DNA of 63,646 nucleotides from Pseudomonadota bacterium. Lineage in GTDB: Bacteria; Myxococcota_A; UBA796; SXON01. The stretch lies in NCBI GenBank assembly GCA_030684355.1, contig JAUXTN010000098.1, forward strand, positions 1 to 63,646, written 5' to 3'. Of the stretch, positions 46,335-54,774 are shown one piece after another. Within the stretch, counting starts at the first letter, position 1. Each line of letters starts with the position of its first letter. The translations under genes and the position numbers were made by a program. A model generated the notes under the pieces. That model saw only the letters and a program-made list of their open reading frames with translations, made no database searches and had not been told where the DNA came from.

Positions 46335-46360
46335 CCATCGCCGGCACGCGCCGGCGATGG
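46335..46360. other. Perfect 11-bp hairpin downstream of rpsU
   Basis: CCATCGCCGGC (46335-46345) pairs exactly with GCCGGCGATGG (46350-46360) around a 4-nt loop. It lacks a T-run of its own and sits just upstream of the terminator, where it may protect the rpsU mRNA 3' end. Confidence 0.55.
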
Positions 46361-46373
46361 CTCGCATCCGAAG

Positions 46374-46405
46374 ACCCACGCATTGTCGTGGGTTTTCGTG
46401 TTTTT
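46374..46405 (+). terminator. Rho-independent terminator after rpsU
   Basis: A 7-bp stem (ACCCACG 46374-46380 with CGTGGGT 46387-46393) with a 6-nt loop runs directly into TTTCGTGTTTTT. It terminates rpsU transcription. Confidence 0.85.
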
Positions 46406-46481
46406 CGGCCTACCGCCGCCATCCCAGCAAGGGCGGCGAACGGCGCCCCTACCCGGTGGCGCGTGGGGTCGCCCCGCCCCG

Positions 46482-47261
46482 CTACCGCGCCGACGGCTCG
46501 CTGCGCGGGCTCAACCGGGCCCGCCAGGCCGTGTTCTCCAGCGCCCACGGGTCGGGCGCGGGCGGCTCGAACCCCTCGAGCGCGACGTTCCGTGCGTCGG
46601 GCAGCGCGTCCGCGAGCTCGACCCGGAAGAGGAGCACGCCGGGCGCGTCGCCGATGGCCGCACCGAGCAGGCGGCGCACCTCCTGGGTGTCCGGCGAGCC
46701 CTGGAGGAGGAGCAGCTTGGCCTGCGCCCAGTCGGCAAACCCCGGGGCATCGGCGGGGTCGAGGTCCGCCAGGCGCCCGATCAGCGCCGCGAGGGCCTCC
46801 AGCTCGAGGGCGCCCCCGGAGCCGCGCAGCTCCACCTGGCCCAACCCGGCCGCGACGGTCCACGTCAGGCATTCGGCAGCTTCGGCGGGCAGCTCCTTCG
46901 CGGTCTCGGGGCTCACCAGGTAGCCGCCGGCGTCGGCGCGCGAGGCGAAGGGCGCCCACCCGAGGAGGCAGCGGTACCCGTAGTCCTGGGCGATCTCGAA
47001 GTGGGCGGCACCCGGCTCCAGGTAGGCGCGCGTCCACTCGCTGCGGGCGAGCCGCGCGAGGACGGCGGGGTCCGCGGGATCGAGCGCGAGCGCCTGCAGG
47101 AGGCGGTCCATCGCGGCGTCGAGGTTGCCCGGCTCGGCCCGAACGGCCCAGGCGGCGTCGACCTCGGCGAGCGCGCGGTCGCGTTCGGACGGCGCCACCG
47201 TCGCGCGGAGCGCACAGGCACCCAGGAGCCACAAGACCACGCCACCCCCCGCGCGAGCCAT
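46482..47261 (-). CDS. TPR-like lipoprotein, possibly TatT-type
   Basis: 259 residues from ATG 47261 with a lipoprotein signal (MARAGGGVVLWLLGAC). The mature part is all-helical with TPR-like units (LDAAMDRLLQALALDPADPA, then LARLARSEWTRAYLEPGA). The arrangement recalls the TatT component associated with TRAP transporters, a family common in Myxococcota-like genomes, but no TRAP transporter is nearby, so a general scaffold role is equally possible. It diverges from the thioredoxin-like lipoprotein. Confidence 0.65.
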   Translation of the reverse strand: MARAGGGVVLWLLGACALRATVAPSERDRALAEVDAAWAVRAEPGNLDAAMDRLLQALALDPADPAVLARLARSEWTRAYLEPGAAHFEIAQDYGYRCLLGWAPFASRADAGGYLVSPETAKELPAEAAECLTWTVAAGLGQVELRGSGGALELEALAALIGRLADLDPADAPGFADWAQAKLLLLQGSPDTQEVRRLLGAAIGDAPGVLLFRVELADALPDARNVALEGFEPPAPDPWALENTAWRARLSPRSEPSAR

Positions 47262-47294
47262 AGCCCGCGGCCGGGGTGCGAGGTACGAAAGCGC

Positions 47295-47849
47295 GTGCTG
47301 CTTCTCCTGACCGCGTGCGCGGGCCTCAACCGCCCCCCCTCCGCCGAGCCGATCCCGGCCGATCCCGTCGCGGAGCCCACGGCCGACGCGGGCCATGACG
47401 GATCCAATGACGATGGCGAGCCCGCGGGCATGACGGCGCTGGACGAGGCCGCCCTCGGCGCGCTCCTGGCGAACCCCGGCGCCGAGCCCCTCGTGGTCAA
47501 TTTCTGGGCCACCTGGTGCGGTCCGTGCGTGCGCGAGATGGGCGTGTTCCGGGACGTTGCCGCCGAACACACCAGCGTGCGCTTCGCGCTCGTGAACGTC
47601 GAGGGCACTCGCAACGAGGCCGCCGTGCTGCGGTTCCTCTCGAACGAGGGCGGGGGTCTCCCGGCGTTCAACCTGACCTCGGCGGACGCCTCCGGCGTCC
47701 TCTCCCGCACGGTCCCGGCGTGGCCGAACCTCATCCCCGTCACCCTCGTGATCGAGCCCGGCGGCGCCATCCGGACCCGCTTCGACGGCGCCCTCGACGC
47801 CCCCGCGCTCCGTGAGGCGCTGGCCGGGCCGGGGCCTTCGGGGCGATGA
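47295..47849 (+). CDS. Thioredoxin-like (TlpA/ResA-type) lipoprotein
   Basis: 184 residues from GTG 47295. The signal is minimal (MLLLLTAC) with Cys8 as lipid anchor. After a Pro/Ala-rich spacer of about 45 residues comes a thioredoxin fold with active-site WCGPC (NFWATWCGPCVREMG) and the cis-Pro in the NLIPVTLVIE stretch. It is a periplasmic membrane-tethered disulphide reductase, perhaps for cytochrome c maturation. It shares a divergent start region with the TPR lipoprotein. Confidence 0.85.
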   Translation: MLLLLTACAGLNRPPSAEPIPADPVAEPTADAGHDGSNDDGEPAGMTALDEAALGALLANPGAEPLVVNFWATWCGPCVREMGVFRDVAAEHTSVRFALVNVEGTRNEAAVLRFLSNEGGGLPAFNLTSADASGVLSRTVPAWPNLIPVTLVIEPGGAIRTRFDGALDAPALREALAGPGPSGR

Positions 47850-47931
47850 AAGAGCGAGCAAAGGGGGCGGGGTCCCGGGACCCGGCCGGTGCGCTTGCGA
47901 TGCGCCCGCCCGCCGCTTACAGCCCGCGGGC

Positions 47932-48014
47932 GCCCCGGTGGTGAAATGGCAGACACGGGGGACTTAAAATCCCTGGCCCTCACGGGCATGCGGGTTCGAC
48001 CCCCGCCCGGGGCA
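47932..48014 (+). tRNA. tRNA-Leu (TAA)
   Basis: A seven-pair acceptor stem (GCCCCGG with CCGGGGC), a long variable arm and the anticodon loop CTTAAAA giving anticodon TAA. CCA is not encoded (CCC follows the discriminator A). Confidence 0.93.
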
Positions 48015-48146
48015 CCCTCCCCGCCGGCAACCGCGCCCTGGATGCGCCCCGCCGGTACCGGGCCCATCCCACGCTGTTTGACGCGCCGGGCCACTCCGTC
48101 TACGCTGGCCGTCGACCCCCTCATCCCGTCAATGAGCAGCGACTGA

Positions 48147-49958
48147 ATGGGCAAGATCATCGGTATCGACCTCGGCACCACCAACTCGGTGTGCGCGTAC
48201 ATGGATCGCAACGAGCCACGCGTCATCATCAACGAGGAGGGCGGGCGGGTCACCCCGTCGGTCGTAGGATTCTCGAAGGGCGGGGAGCGTTTCGTCGGGG
48301 ACATCGCCAAGCGGCAGATGCTCATCAACCCGGACGCCACGATCCACTCCGTGAAGCGCTTCATGGGGAAGCGGTTCCGCGAAGCCGGGAAGGACCTCCC
48401 GCTCGTCAACTACAAGGTCACCGAGGCCAAGAACGCGGACTGCGGGTTCGACGTCGGCGGGCGCACGTACACGCCGCCCGAGATCTCCGCGATGATCCTT
48501 CAGAAGCTGAAGCGCTCCGCCGAGGACTTCCTCGGTGAAGCGGTGACGGAGGCGATCATCACCGTCCCCGCCCACTTCAACGACCGCCAGCGCCAGGCCA
48601 CGAAGGATGCCGGGACCATCGCCGGCCTCAACGTCCTGCGCATCATCAACGAGCCCACGGCGGCCGCCCTCGCGTACCTGCACGACCGCCGCAAGTCCTC
48701 CACCATCGCGGTCTACGACTTCGGCGGGGGCACGTTCGACATCTCCATCGTCCAGATCGACCGCGAGCTGGGCGAGGTGCGGGCCACCCGCGGGAACAAC
48801 GCCCTCGGCGGCGGCGACATCGACAAGATCATCATGGACTTCCTGCTCGAGCAGTTCCGGCGCGAGCACGGGTTCGACATCTCGGGCGACAAGGTGGTGC
48901 GCCAGCGCGTGCGTGACGCTGCCGAGCGCGCCAAGCTCGAGCTCTCCGCGGCGCTCGACACCGAGGTCCAGCTCCCCTTCCTCACCGCGACGCAGGACGG
49001 CCCGCTGCACCTCCAGTGCACGATCACGCGCGCGCAGTTCGAGACCATGGCGCTGCCGCTCTTCGAGAAGACGATCGAGGAGTGCAAGCGCGCCCTGGCG
49101 GACGCCAAGCTCAACGTCGAGGACATCGACGAGATCGTGATGGTGGGCGGCAGCAGCCGCATCCCGCGCGTGAAGGAGCTCGTCCGCGACTTCTTCAAGC
49201 GTCCGCTGAACCAGGCCTTCAACCCCGATGAGGTCGTCGCCATCGGCGCCGCCATCCAGGCGGGCATCCTCGAGGGCGAGGTCAAGTCGGTCACCCTGCT
49301 CGACGTGACGAGCCTCTCCCTCGGCATCGAGGTCGAGGGCCGCAAGTTCGCGAAGCTCATCCCCAAGAACACCGTCATCCCCGCGCAGCGGGTGCAGCTC
49401 GTCTCCACCGTCGTGGAGAACCAGCGCACCGTGAAGATCCACGTCCTTCAAGGCGAAGGTGCGTTCGCGACGGACAACACGAGCCTCGGGGAGTTCGAGC
49501 TCTCGGGCATCGACCCCGCGCCCCGCGGCGCCCCGCGCATCGAGGTCAAGTTCGGCATCGACGCGAACGGCATCGTGAACGTGAGCGCACGCGACACCCG
49601 CGGCGGCGCCCACGGGAACATCACGATCCAGGCGCCGACCGGGCTCTCGAAGCTCGAAGTGGAGCAGCTCCGCGAGGAGGCCGCCACCTACGAGCGCGAT
49701 CAGGAGGCCGCGAGCGCCTTGAAGGAGCTGCGCTTCCAGGTGGAGCGGCAGCTCGTGACGCTGGAGACCTTCGGGCGCGAGCAGAAGGCCGTGCTCCACA
49801 AGTCGGACGTGTCGGAGCTGGAGCAGGCCCTCAAGCGCGGGCGCATGGCGCTCACGAAGTCGAGCGACAAGACGAACCTCGAAGAGGTCGGCGTCTGGCT
49901 GAAGCGCTTCCACCAGCACCTGGCGGACAAGATCACCCCGAGCTCGGCGATCCACTAG
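48147..49958 (+). CDS. dnaK: Hsp70 chaperone (DnaK paralogue)
   Basis: 603 residues from ATG 48147. The ATPase domain has GIDLGTTNSVCAYMDRNEP, INEPTAAALAY, YDFGGGTFDISIVQ and the MVGGSSRIPRVKELV motif. The substrate-binding domain has TSLSLGIEVEGRKFAKLIP and VKIHVLQGEG. It is shorter than a housekeeping DnaK (about 638), ending TPSSAIH, so the disordered EEVD/EEVK-type tail is absent. No grpE or dnaJ is adjacent, suggesting a specialised paralogue. Its 3' end overlaps lpxB tail to tail by 26 nt. Confidence 0.93.
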   Translation: MGKIIGIDLGTTNSVCAYMDRNEPRVIINEEGGRVTPSVVGFSKGGERFVGDIAKRQMLINPDATIHSVKRFMGKRFREAGKDLPLVNYKVTEAKNADCGFDVGGRTYTPPEISAMILQKLKRSAEDFLGEAVTEAIITVPAHFNDRQRQATKDAGTIAGLNVLRIINEPTAAALAYLHDRRKSSTIAVYDFGGGTFDISIVQIDRELGEVRATRGNNALGGGDIDKIIMDFLLEQFRREHGFDISGDKVVRQRVRDAAERAKLELSAALDTEVQLPFLTATQDGPLHLQCTITRAQFETMALPLFEKTIEECKRALADAKLNVEDIDEIVMVGGSSRIPRVKELVRDFFKRPLNQAFNPDEVVAIGAAIQAGILEGEVKSVTLLDVTSLSLGIEVEGRKFAKLIPKNTVIPAQRVQLVSTVVENQRTVKIHVLQGEGAFATDNTSLGEFELSGIDPAPRGAPRIEVKFGIDANGIVNVSARDTRGGAHGNITIQAPTGLSKLEVEQLREEAATYERDQEAASALKELRFQVERQLVTLETFGREQKAVLHKSDVSELEQALKRGRMALTKSSDKTNLEEVGVWLKRFHQHLADKITPSSAIH

Positions 49959-51009
49959 TCTGGGCCCGTGCGCGGCGGCCGAGGAGCTCCCACGCGGCGT
50001 CCGCCGCCCGCTCGGCGACGCCCGGCGGGCCCAGGATCGCGCGGAGTTCGTCCACCGGCGGGGGCTCCACCTCGTTGAGGTCCCGCGTGAGCTGTTCGGG
50101 CGTAAAGTGCTGGACATGCTCTCGAACGGCCTCCCGCCCGAGGAGGATGTTCGGGAGGCCGAGGTGGCGCACGCCGCGCACGAGCAGGCGCCCCAGCAGG
50201 TACGTGAGCGGGTGGACCCGGTGCGCGATCACCATCGGGATGCCGGCGACGGCGAGCTCCAAGGTGCTCGTGCCCGACTTGGTGAGCGCGCGGTCGGCAC
50301 GGGCCAGCGCTTCTGCGGGCGTGCATACCCGCACGTTGGGGGGCAGGGCGCCGAGGTCCGCCGTCGTGATGGAGGCGGCGAGCGGCAGGAGCACCTCCCG
50401 CGCGTCGACGCCCGCGACCGCCGCGAGGAAGGGCTTCAGGAGCCGCTGGAGCTCGGAGCGGCGCGAGCCGGGGAAGATCGCGACGACGCCCGGCTCCCGC
50501 GCGGACAGGCGCACGCGGTCGACCGCCGGGTGCCCGATCCAGCGCGCGTCGAGCCCGTAGGGGGTGAAGTAGGCGGGCTCGAAGGGGAAGAGACAGAGGA
50601 GCATGTCCATCGAGCGTGCGATGGCCTCCGCGCGGCCCGCGCGCCATGCCCAGAGCTGGGGGCTCACGAGACCGAGCACGGGAACGCCCTTCGCCCGCGC
50701 CACCCGCGCGATCGGGAGGTTGAAGTCCGGGGCGTCGATGACCACGAGCAGATCCGGCGCCTCGTCGAGGGCACGCCGCAACGCCACCGTGTTCCGGCGC
50801 AGCTCGCCGAGGTGCTTCACGACCTCGACAAAACCCATCACGGGGTTCATCGGCACGCTGTCGGGGAGCGGCCGGGCCCCGGCGTCGAGCAGGAGCGGCC
50901 CCACGAGCCCACGCACCTCTACGGGGCCGCGGCGGGCCATCGCCGTGATGAGCTCGGCGCCGAGCCGATCGCCCGAGGCCTCCTGCGCGCTGACGAGGAT
51001 GCGCGTCAC
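49933..51009 (-). CDS. lpxB: Lipid-A-disaccharide synthase
   Basis: 358 residues from ATG 51009, overlapping the preceding stop (ATGA). The N-terminal ILVSAQEASGDRLGAELI is the family start, followed by VVIDAPDFNLPIARVAR and SPQLWAWRAGRAEAIAR. The GT-B C-terminal domain includes FPGSRRSELQRLL and TKSGTSTLELAVAGIPMV. It joins UDP-diacylglucosamine and lipid X to give lipid A disaccharide. It closes the leftward lpxA-Gfo/Idh-lpxB set. Confidence 0.95.
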   Translation of the reverse strand: MTRILVSAQEASGDRLGAELITAMARRGPVEVRGLVGPLLLDAGARPLPDSVPMNPVMGFVEVVKHLGELRRNTVALRRALDEAPDLLVVIDAPDFNLPIARVARAKGVPVLGLVSPQLWAWRAGRAEAIARSMDMLLCLFPFEPAYFTPYGLDARWIGHPAVDRVRLSAREPGVVAIFPGSRRSELQRLLKPFLAAVAGVDAREVLLPLAASITTADLGALPPNVRVCTPAEALARADRALTKSGTSTLELAVAGIPMVIAHRVHPLTYLLGRLLVRGVRHLGLPNILLGREAVREHVQHFTPEQLTRDLNEVEPPPVDELRAILGPPGVAERAADAAWELLGRRARAQTSGSPSSG

Positions 51010-51845
51010 CCGCGGATCGCGTCCCGGATCCGCCAGGCCAGCTCCAGGGCGCGCACGCCGTCGGTCCCCGTCACCGGGTAGCGGGCGTCGCCGCGCGCGG
51101 CCGCCAGGAACGCCGCGATCTCGGCGCCGAGGGCGTCCTGCTCGGGCACGTCGACCCGCTCCTCGCGCAGCTCGCCGTCGAGGAAGCGCACGCGCGCGGC
51201 CTGGCGCTCCCGAAGGTCCACGCTCCAGTATTCGCCCTCGGCGAACACGCGGAGCTTGCGCGCCGGTTGTCGTGCCAGTCGCGACGCGGTGAACGTGCCG
51301 ACGCGCCCCGAGGGGGTCTCGACGCGCGCCTGGGCGAGGTCGTAGCCGCCCGTCGCGACGGCCACGCCGTTCGCCCGCACCTCCGCGATGTCCTCGCCGG
51401 TGAGGTGCAGGAAGAGGTCGAGGTCGTGGATCATCAGGTCGAGGATCACGTCCACGTCGGTGCCGCGCGGGGTGAACCGCCCGACCCGCTCGGCGAGGAC
51501 GAAGCGGGCGTCGACCCCCGCCAGCACGCCATAGGCCGGGTTGAACCGCTCGATGTGCCCCACCATCAGGTGCGGGAAGGCGCCGAGGGCCCGCGCGTCC
51601 TCCAACGTGGCGGCCAGCGGCTTCTCGACGAGGCAGGGCACCCCGCGCTCGAGGAGCGGCAGCGCCACCGCCGCGTGGGTGGACGTGGGCGTCGCGATGA
51701 TGGCGGCGTCGAGGTCGCCCACCGCGCCGTGGAGGCCGAGCGCGGGGTCGACGACGACAACGTCATGTCCGGCGAGGTGGCGCGCGTGCAGGCGCCCCAT
51801 GTGCCCGTGCCCGTAGAGCGCGACGCGCATCGGTCGTGGCGACAC
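51006..51845 (-). CDS. Gfo/Idh/MocA-family oxidoreductase in the lpx cluster
   Basis: 279 residues from GTG 51845 with GGAG at suitable spacing; ATG 51830 is an alternative. The Rossmann motif MRVALYGHGHMGRLHARHL and the family VEKPLAAT Lys are clear; MIHDLDLFLHLTG fits the catalytic region. A GnnA-like oxidoreductase would make the 3-keto intermediate of UDP-GlcNAc for amide-linked (diaminoglucose) lipid A, but the GnnB transaminase usually beside it is missing. A different sugar-nucleotide role is therefore possible. It overlaps lpxB and follows lpxA by 3 nt. Confidence 0.85.
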   Translation of the reverse strand: MSPRPMRVALYGHGHMGRLHARHLAGHDVVVVDPALGLHGAVGDLDAAIIATPTSTHAAVALPLLERGVPCLVEKPLAATLEDARALGAFPHLMVGHIERFNPAYGVLAGVDARFVLAERVGRFTPRGTDVDVILDLMIHDLDLFLHLTGEDIAEVRANGVAVATGGYDLAQARVETPSGRVGTFTASRLARQPARKLRVFAEGEYWSVDLRERQAARVRFLDGELREERVDVPEQDALGAEIAAFLAAARGDARYPVTGTDGVRALELAWRIRDAIRG

Positions 51846-51848
51846 CGC

Positions 51849-52649
51849 CTACTCCGCGGGCTGCTCGGCCCCCGCCGAGCGACAGATCCCGCGCTGGCTG
51901 GTCTCGCAGAACTCCACGAGCTCCATGACCTCGGGCACGTCCGCGTAGACCTCGCGCACCTGCTCCAGCGCGATGCGCATCGGCATCCCCTGGTGGAAGA
52001 GCTCGCGATACGCCGCCTTCAATGCCTGGAGGACCTCGAGCTTGAAGCCCGCGCGCCGGAGCCCGACGATGTTGAGGCCGAAGAGCCGGGCGCGGTCACC
52101 CTGGGCGATGGTGAACGGCGGCACGTCCTGGGCGGCCATGGCCGCCGCGCCGACCATCGCGCAACGTCCGACGCGCGAGTGCTGGTGCACGCCGGCGAAG
52201 CCGCCGAGGATGGCGCGATCGTGCACGGTCACGTGGCCCGCGATCGCCGCGCAGTTCGCGAACACGCAGTGGTTGCCGACGGAGCAGTCGTGCGCGACGT
52301 GGCTGCCTGCCATGAACAGGTTGTCGCTGCCGATGCGCGTGACGCCGCCGCCGCCGGAGGTGCCACGGTTGACCGTGACGTTCTCGCGGAAGATGTTGCG
52401 CTCGCCGATGATGAGCTGGGCGTGCTCGCCGCGGTACTTCAGGTCCTGAGCGTCCTCGCCGATGCTCGCGAACGGGAAGATACGGGTGCCGGCCCCGATG
52501 ACGGTGGGGCCGGTGACGACCGCGTGGGGCCCGATCCGGACACCGTCGTGCAGCACGACCCCCGCGCGCACGATGGCGTAGGCATCGATCTCGACGTCGG
52601 TCCCGAGCTCGGCGCCCGCGTCCACGAGGGCGGTAGGATGGATGGCCAT
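51849..52649 (-). CDS. lpxA: UDP-N-acetylglucosamine acyltransferase
   Basis: 266 residues from ATG 52649, with GGAG upstream. Left-handed beta-helix hexapeptide repeats run from IHPTALVDAGAELGTDVEI to RVGRCAMVGAAAMAAQDVPP, and MAGSHVAHDCSVGNH contains the catalytic His. The C-terminal helical domain is present. It makes the first acyl transfer in lipid A synthesis. In most proteobacteria it follows fabZ directly; here a two-gene opposite-strand unit lies between them. Confidence 0.95.
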   Translation of the reverse strand: MAIHPTALVDAGAELGTDVEIDAYAIVRAGVVLHDGVRIGPHAVVTGPTVIGAGTRIFPFASIGEDAQDLKYRGEHAQLIIGERNIFRENVTVNRGTSGGGGVTRIGSDNLFMAGSHVAHDCSVGNHCVFANCAAIAGHVTVHDRAILGGFAGVHQHSRVGRCAMVGAAAMAAQDVPPFTIAQGDRARLFGLNIVGLRRAGFKLEVLQALKAAYRELFHQGMPMRIALEQVREVYADVPEVMELVEFCETSQRGICRSAGAEQPAE

Positions 52650-52722
52650 TGTCGCTCCGGGCGCCACCTTACCGCGTCCGCGGCGGGTGCGCCTGCCGCC
52701 CGACCCTCGGTTATGCGCAGGC

Positions 52723-53685
52723 GTGTCCCTCTACACCCGCCTCCGTGGCGCCCTTCGGGGCCCCCCTCCCCCCGATGTGCTCGTGCCTGCGCCCTCCGTC
52801 GAGGCTCCCGAGCCCCGCTTGCTCCGGCCGGAGCCGCCCCCGGGCGCGTCGAACTACGTCATCCTCATCCTCGACTCGTGTCGATTCGACAGCTTCGTCC
52901 GCGCGAAGCCGCGGATGATGACGAAGCTCGGCCCCGTGCAGAAACGGTGGACCTACGCCACGTGGACCGCCCCCTCGCACTACAACCTGCTGATCGGGCT
53001 GCTCCCCCACGTGTCCCCGGCGAACGTCTACGCGTCCGATTATTACAAGGACGATTTCCTCCGCTTCAAGGACCGCTTGAACTTCCCGGACCTCTCGTTC
53101 GCGAAGATGGTCCCGAACCTGTGGCTCCCGTCCTACCTGCAGTCGGTCGGCTTCCGCACGAACATGTACGTGTCGATGCCCGTGCTCAACCCGACGACGC
53201 CCATCAACCACGGCTTCGACGACTACGCGCTGATGGACCACCACAACGACGTGACGAAGATGATCCGGCGGATGCGCTTCTACGAGGAGCGCCCCAGCTT
53301 CTTCGTGCTCAACACCGGCGAGACCCACTACCCCTACGCCACCCCCGACGAGCCCGAGAACCATTGGCCGCGCATCTCCGGGGTCAACGGTGTCTTCAAG
53401 CACCTCGACGACCACCTGCTCGCCGGCAACCTCGTCCACCAGGACGAGGTCCCGAAGTTCTTCGACGACGCCAAGATGAAGCAGCTCCACCAGCGCCAGG
53501 TCGACGCCGTGAAGTGGGTCGACCGCGCGGTCGAGGAGCTCTACGACATCGTGCCCGACAACACCTGGATCACGATCACGGCCGACCACGGCGAGCTGTT
53601 CGGAGAGAAGGGCTACTTCGGCCACGGCCCGATCAACCACGACAAGGTGATCGAGGTCCCGTTCGTCGAGGGCAAGCTCCGGTGA
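52723..53685 (+). CDS. Sulfatase-fold (alkaline phosphatase superfamily) hydrolase
   Basis: 320 residues from GTG 52723; an in-frame ATG at 52642 would overlap the divergent lpxA start. Metal-site motifs are LILDSCRFDSF (Asp51) and ITADHGELFGEKG near residue 290. The nucleophile position reads WTAPSHYNLLIG: the formylglycine C/S-x-P-S-R signature is replaced by T-x-P-S-H, so it is unlikely to be a classical sulfatase and may transfer or cleave a phosphate ester. It has no signal peptide. It is translationally coupled to the phytochelatin synthase. Confidence 0.82.
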   Translation: MSLYTRLRGALRGPPPPDVLVPAPSVEAPEPRLLRPEPPPGASNYVILILDSCRFDSFVRAKPRMMTKLGPVQKRWTYATWTAPSHYNLLIGLLPHVSPANVYASDYYKDDFLRFKDRLNFPDLSFAKMVPNLWLPSYLQSVGFRTNMYVSMPVLNPTTPINHGFDDYALMDHHNDVTKMIRRMRFYEERPSFFVLNTGETHYPYATPDEPENHWPRISGVNGVFKHLDDHLLAGNLVHQDEVPKFFDDAKMKQLHQRQVDAVKWVDRAVEELYDIVPDNTWITITADHGELFGEKGYFGHGPINHDKVIEVPFVEGKLR

Positions 53686-54773
53686 TCGACGCCGCGCCCG
53701 GGTCCCCGACCTTCTACCGGCGCCCCCTCCCCGACGGGCTCGTGGCGTTCGCCTCCCCCGAGGGCCGTGCCCTCTTCCGCGAGGCGCTCGCCCGCGGCGG
53801 CATGGAGGGCTGGTTCCCGCTCGCCGAGCACTTCCACACGCAGGCGGAGCCGGCGTTCTGCGCGCTCGGCACCCTCGTGATGGTGCTCAACGCGCTGTCG
53901 ATCGACCCCGCACGCGCCTGGAAGGGCCCCTGGCGCTGGTACGCCGAGGATCTGCTCGACTGCTGCGATCCGCTCGAGGTGGTCCGCACGCGCGGGCTGA
54001 CCCTGCCGCGGTTCGCGTGCCTGGCTCGCTGCAACGGCGCCACGGCCGCGGTGCGCTACGCCGCCGACACCGGGGTGGACGCCCTCCGCGCCGATCTCGT
54101 CGCCGCCGGTGCCGGCGGGCCGACCGTCATCGCCTCGTTCGACCGCGCGGGGCTCGGGCAGACCGGGGAGGGCCACTACTCCCCCATCGGCGGCTACCAC
54201 CCTGGTGCCGACCTCGCGCTCGTGCTCGATGTCGCGCGCTTCAAGTACCCGCCGTTCTGGGTGCCGGTGTCGCGGCTCCACGCCGCCATGGTGGCCCCCG
54301 ACCGCGAGACCGGCCGCTCGCGTGGCTGGGTGGTCCTCGATCGCGACGGCACCTGGGACACCCAGGTGTTCCGCATCGCCTGCGAGACGCCGGGCTGGCA
54401 GACCGTGGTGGACGACGTCCGGGCGCGCCTCCCGCGCGTGCTCGCGGAGGTGCGCCCCGGCAACGTGGCCGCGCTGATGCAGATGCTCGCGGCGTCCATC
54501 CCGGTCGAGCTGCAGGCGCTCGTGGAGCCCCGTCAGGGAGCCCCGGTCGAGATCCTCGCCGACCTCCGGGCGAGCCCGCTGGCGGCGGCCGTACCGATGG
54601 GGGATGTCGCCCGGCTCGTGCTCTTCGCGCTCTCTGCGCCCGACGCCGCGTGGGGCGGGCTCGATCCGCGCGTGCGGGAAGAGCTCGACCAGCACCGGAA
54701 TGCGCTCCCCGTCGCCGCACGGGGCGAGGTCGACCGGCTCCGGGCCCAGCTCGACGCGCTCTCCGGCCCCTGA
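53682..54773 (+). CDS. Phytochelatin synthase-family cysteine peptidase
   Basis: 363 residues from GTG 53682, overlapping the preceding stop (GTGA). The N-terminal papain-like domain has the characteristic FPLAEHFHTQAEPAFCALGT and DPARAWKGPWRWYAEDLLD. The triad is Cys60, His165 (GEGHYSPIGGYH) and Asp183 (LALVLDVARFKYPPFW), with near-identical spacing to Arabidopsis PCS1 (56, 162, 180). Unlike the short prokaryotic forms of about 220 residues, it keeps a C-terminal domain. It should hydrolyse glutathione to gamma-Glu-Cys or make phytochelatins for metal binding. It sits 1 nt from the fabZ stop, on the other strand. Confidence 0.92.
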   Translation: MIDAAPGSPTFYRRPLPDGLVAFASPEGRALFREALARGGMEGWFPLAEHFHTQAEPAFCALGTLVMVLNALSIDPARAWKGPWRWYAEDLLDCCDPLEVVRTRGLTLPRFACLARCNGATAAVRYAADTGVDALRADLVAAGAGGPTVIASFDRAGLGQTGEGHYSPIGGYHPGADLALVLDVARFKYPPFWVPVSRLHAAMVAPDRETGRSRGWVVLDRDGTWDTQVFRIACETPGWQTVVDDVRARLPRVLAEVRPGNVAALMQMLAASIPVELQALVEPRQGAPVEILADLRASPLAAAVPMGDVARLVLFALSAPDAAWGGLDPRVREELDQHRNALPVAARGEVDRLRAQLDALSGP

Positions 54774-54774
54774 C

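Noticed and set aside
51267..53680. Phytochelatin synthase frame extending upstream to 51267
   Set aside because: The upstream part is antisense to the Gfo/Idh and lpxA genes; the GTG at 53682 coupled to the previous stop gives a protein of the right length.
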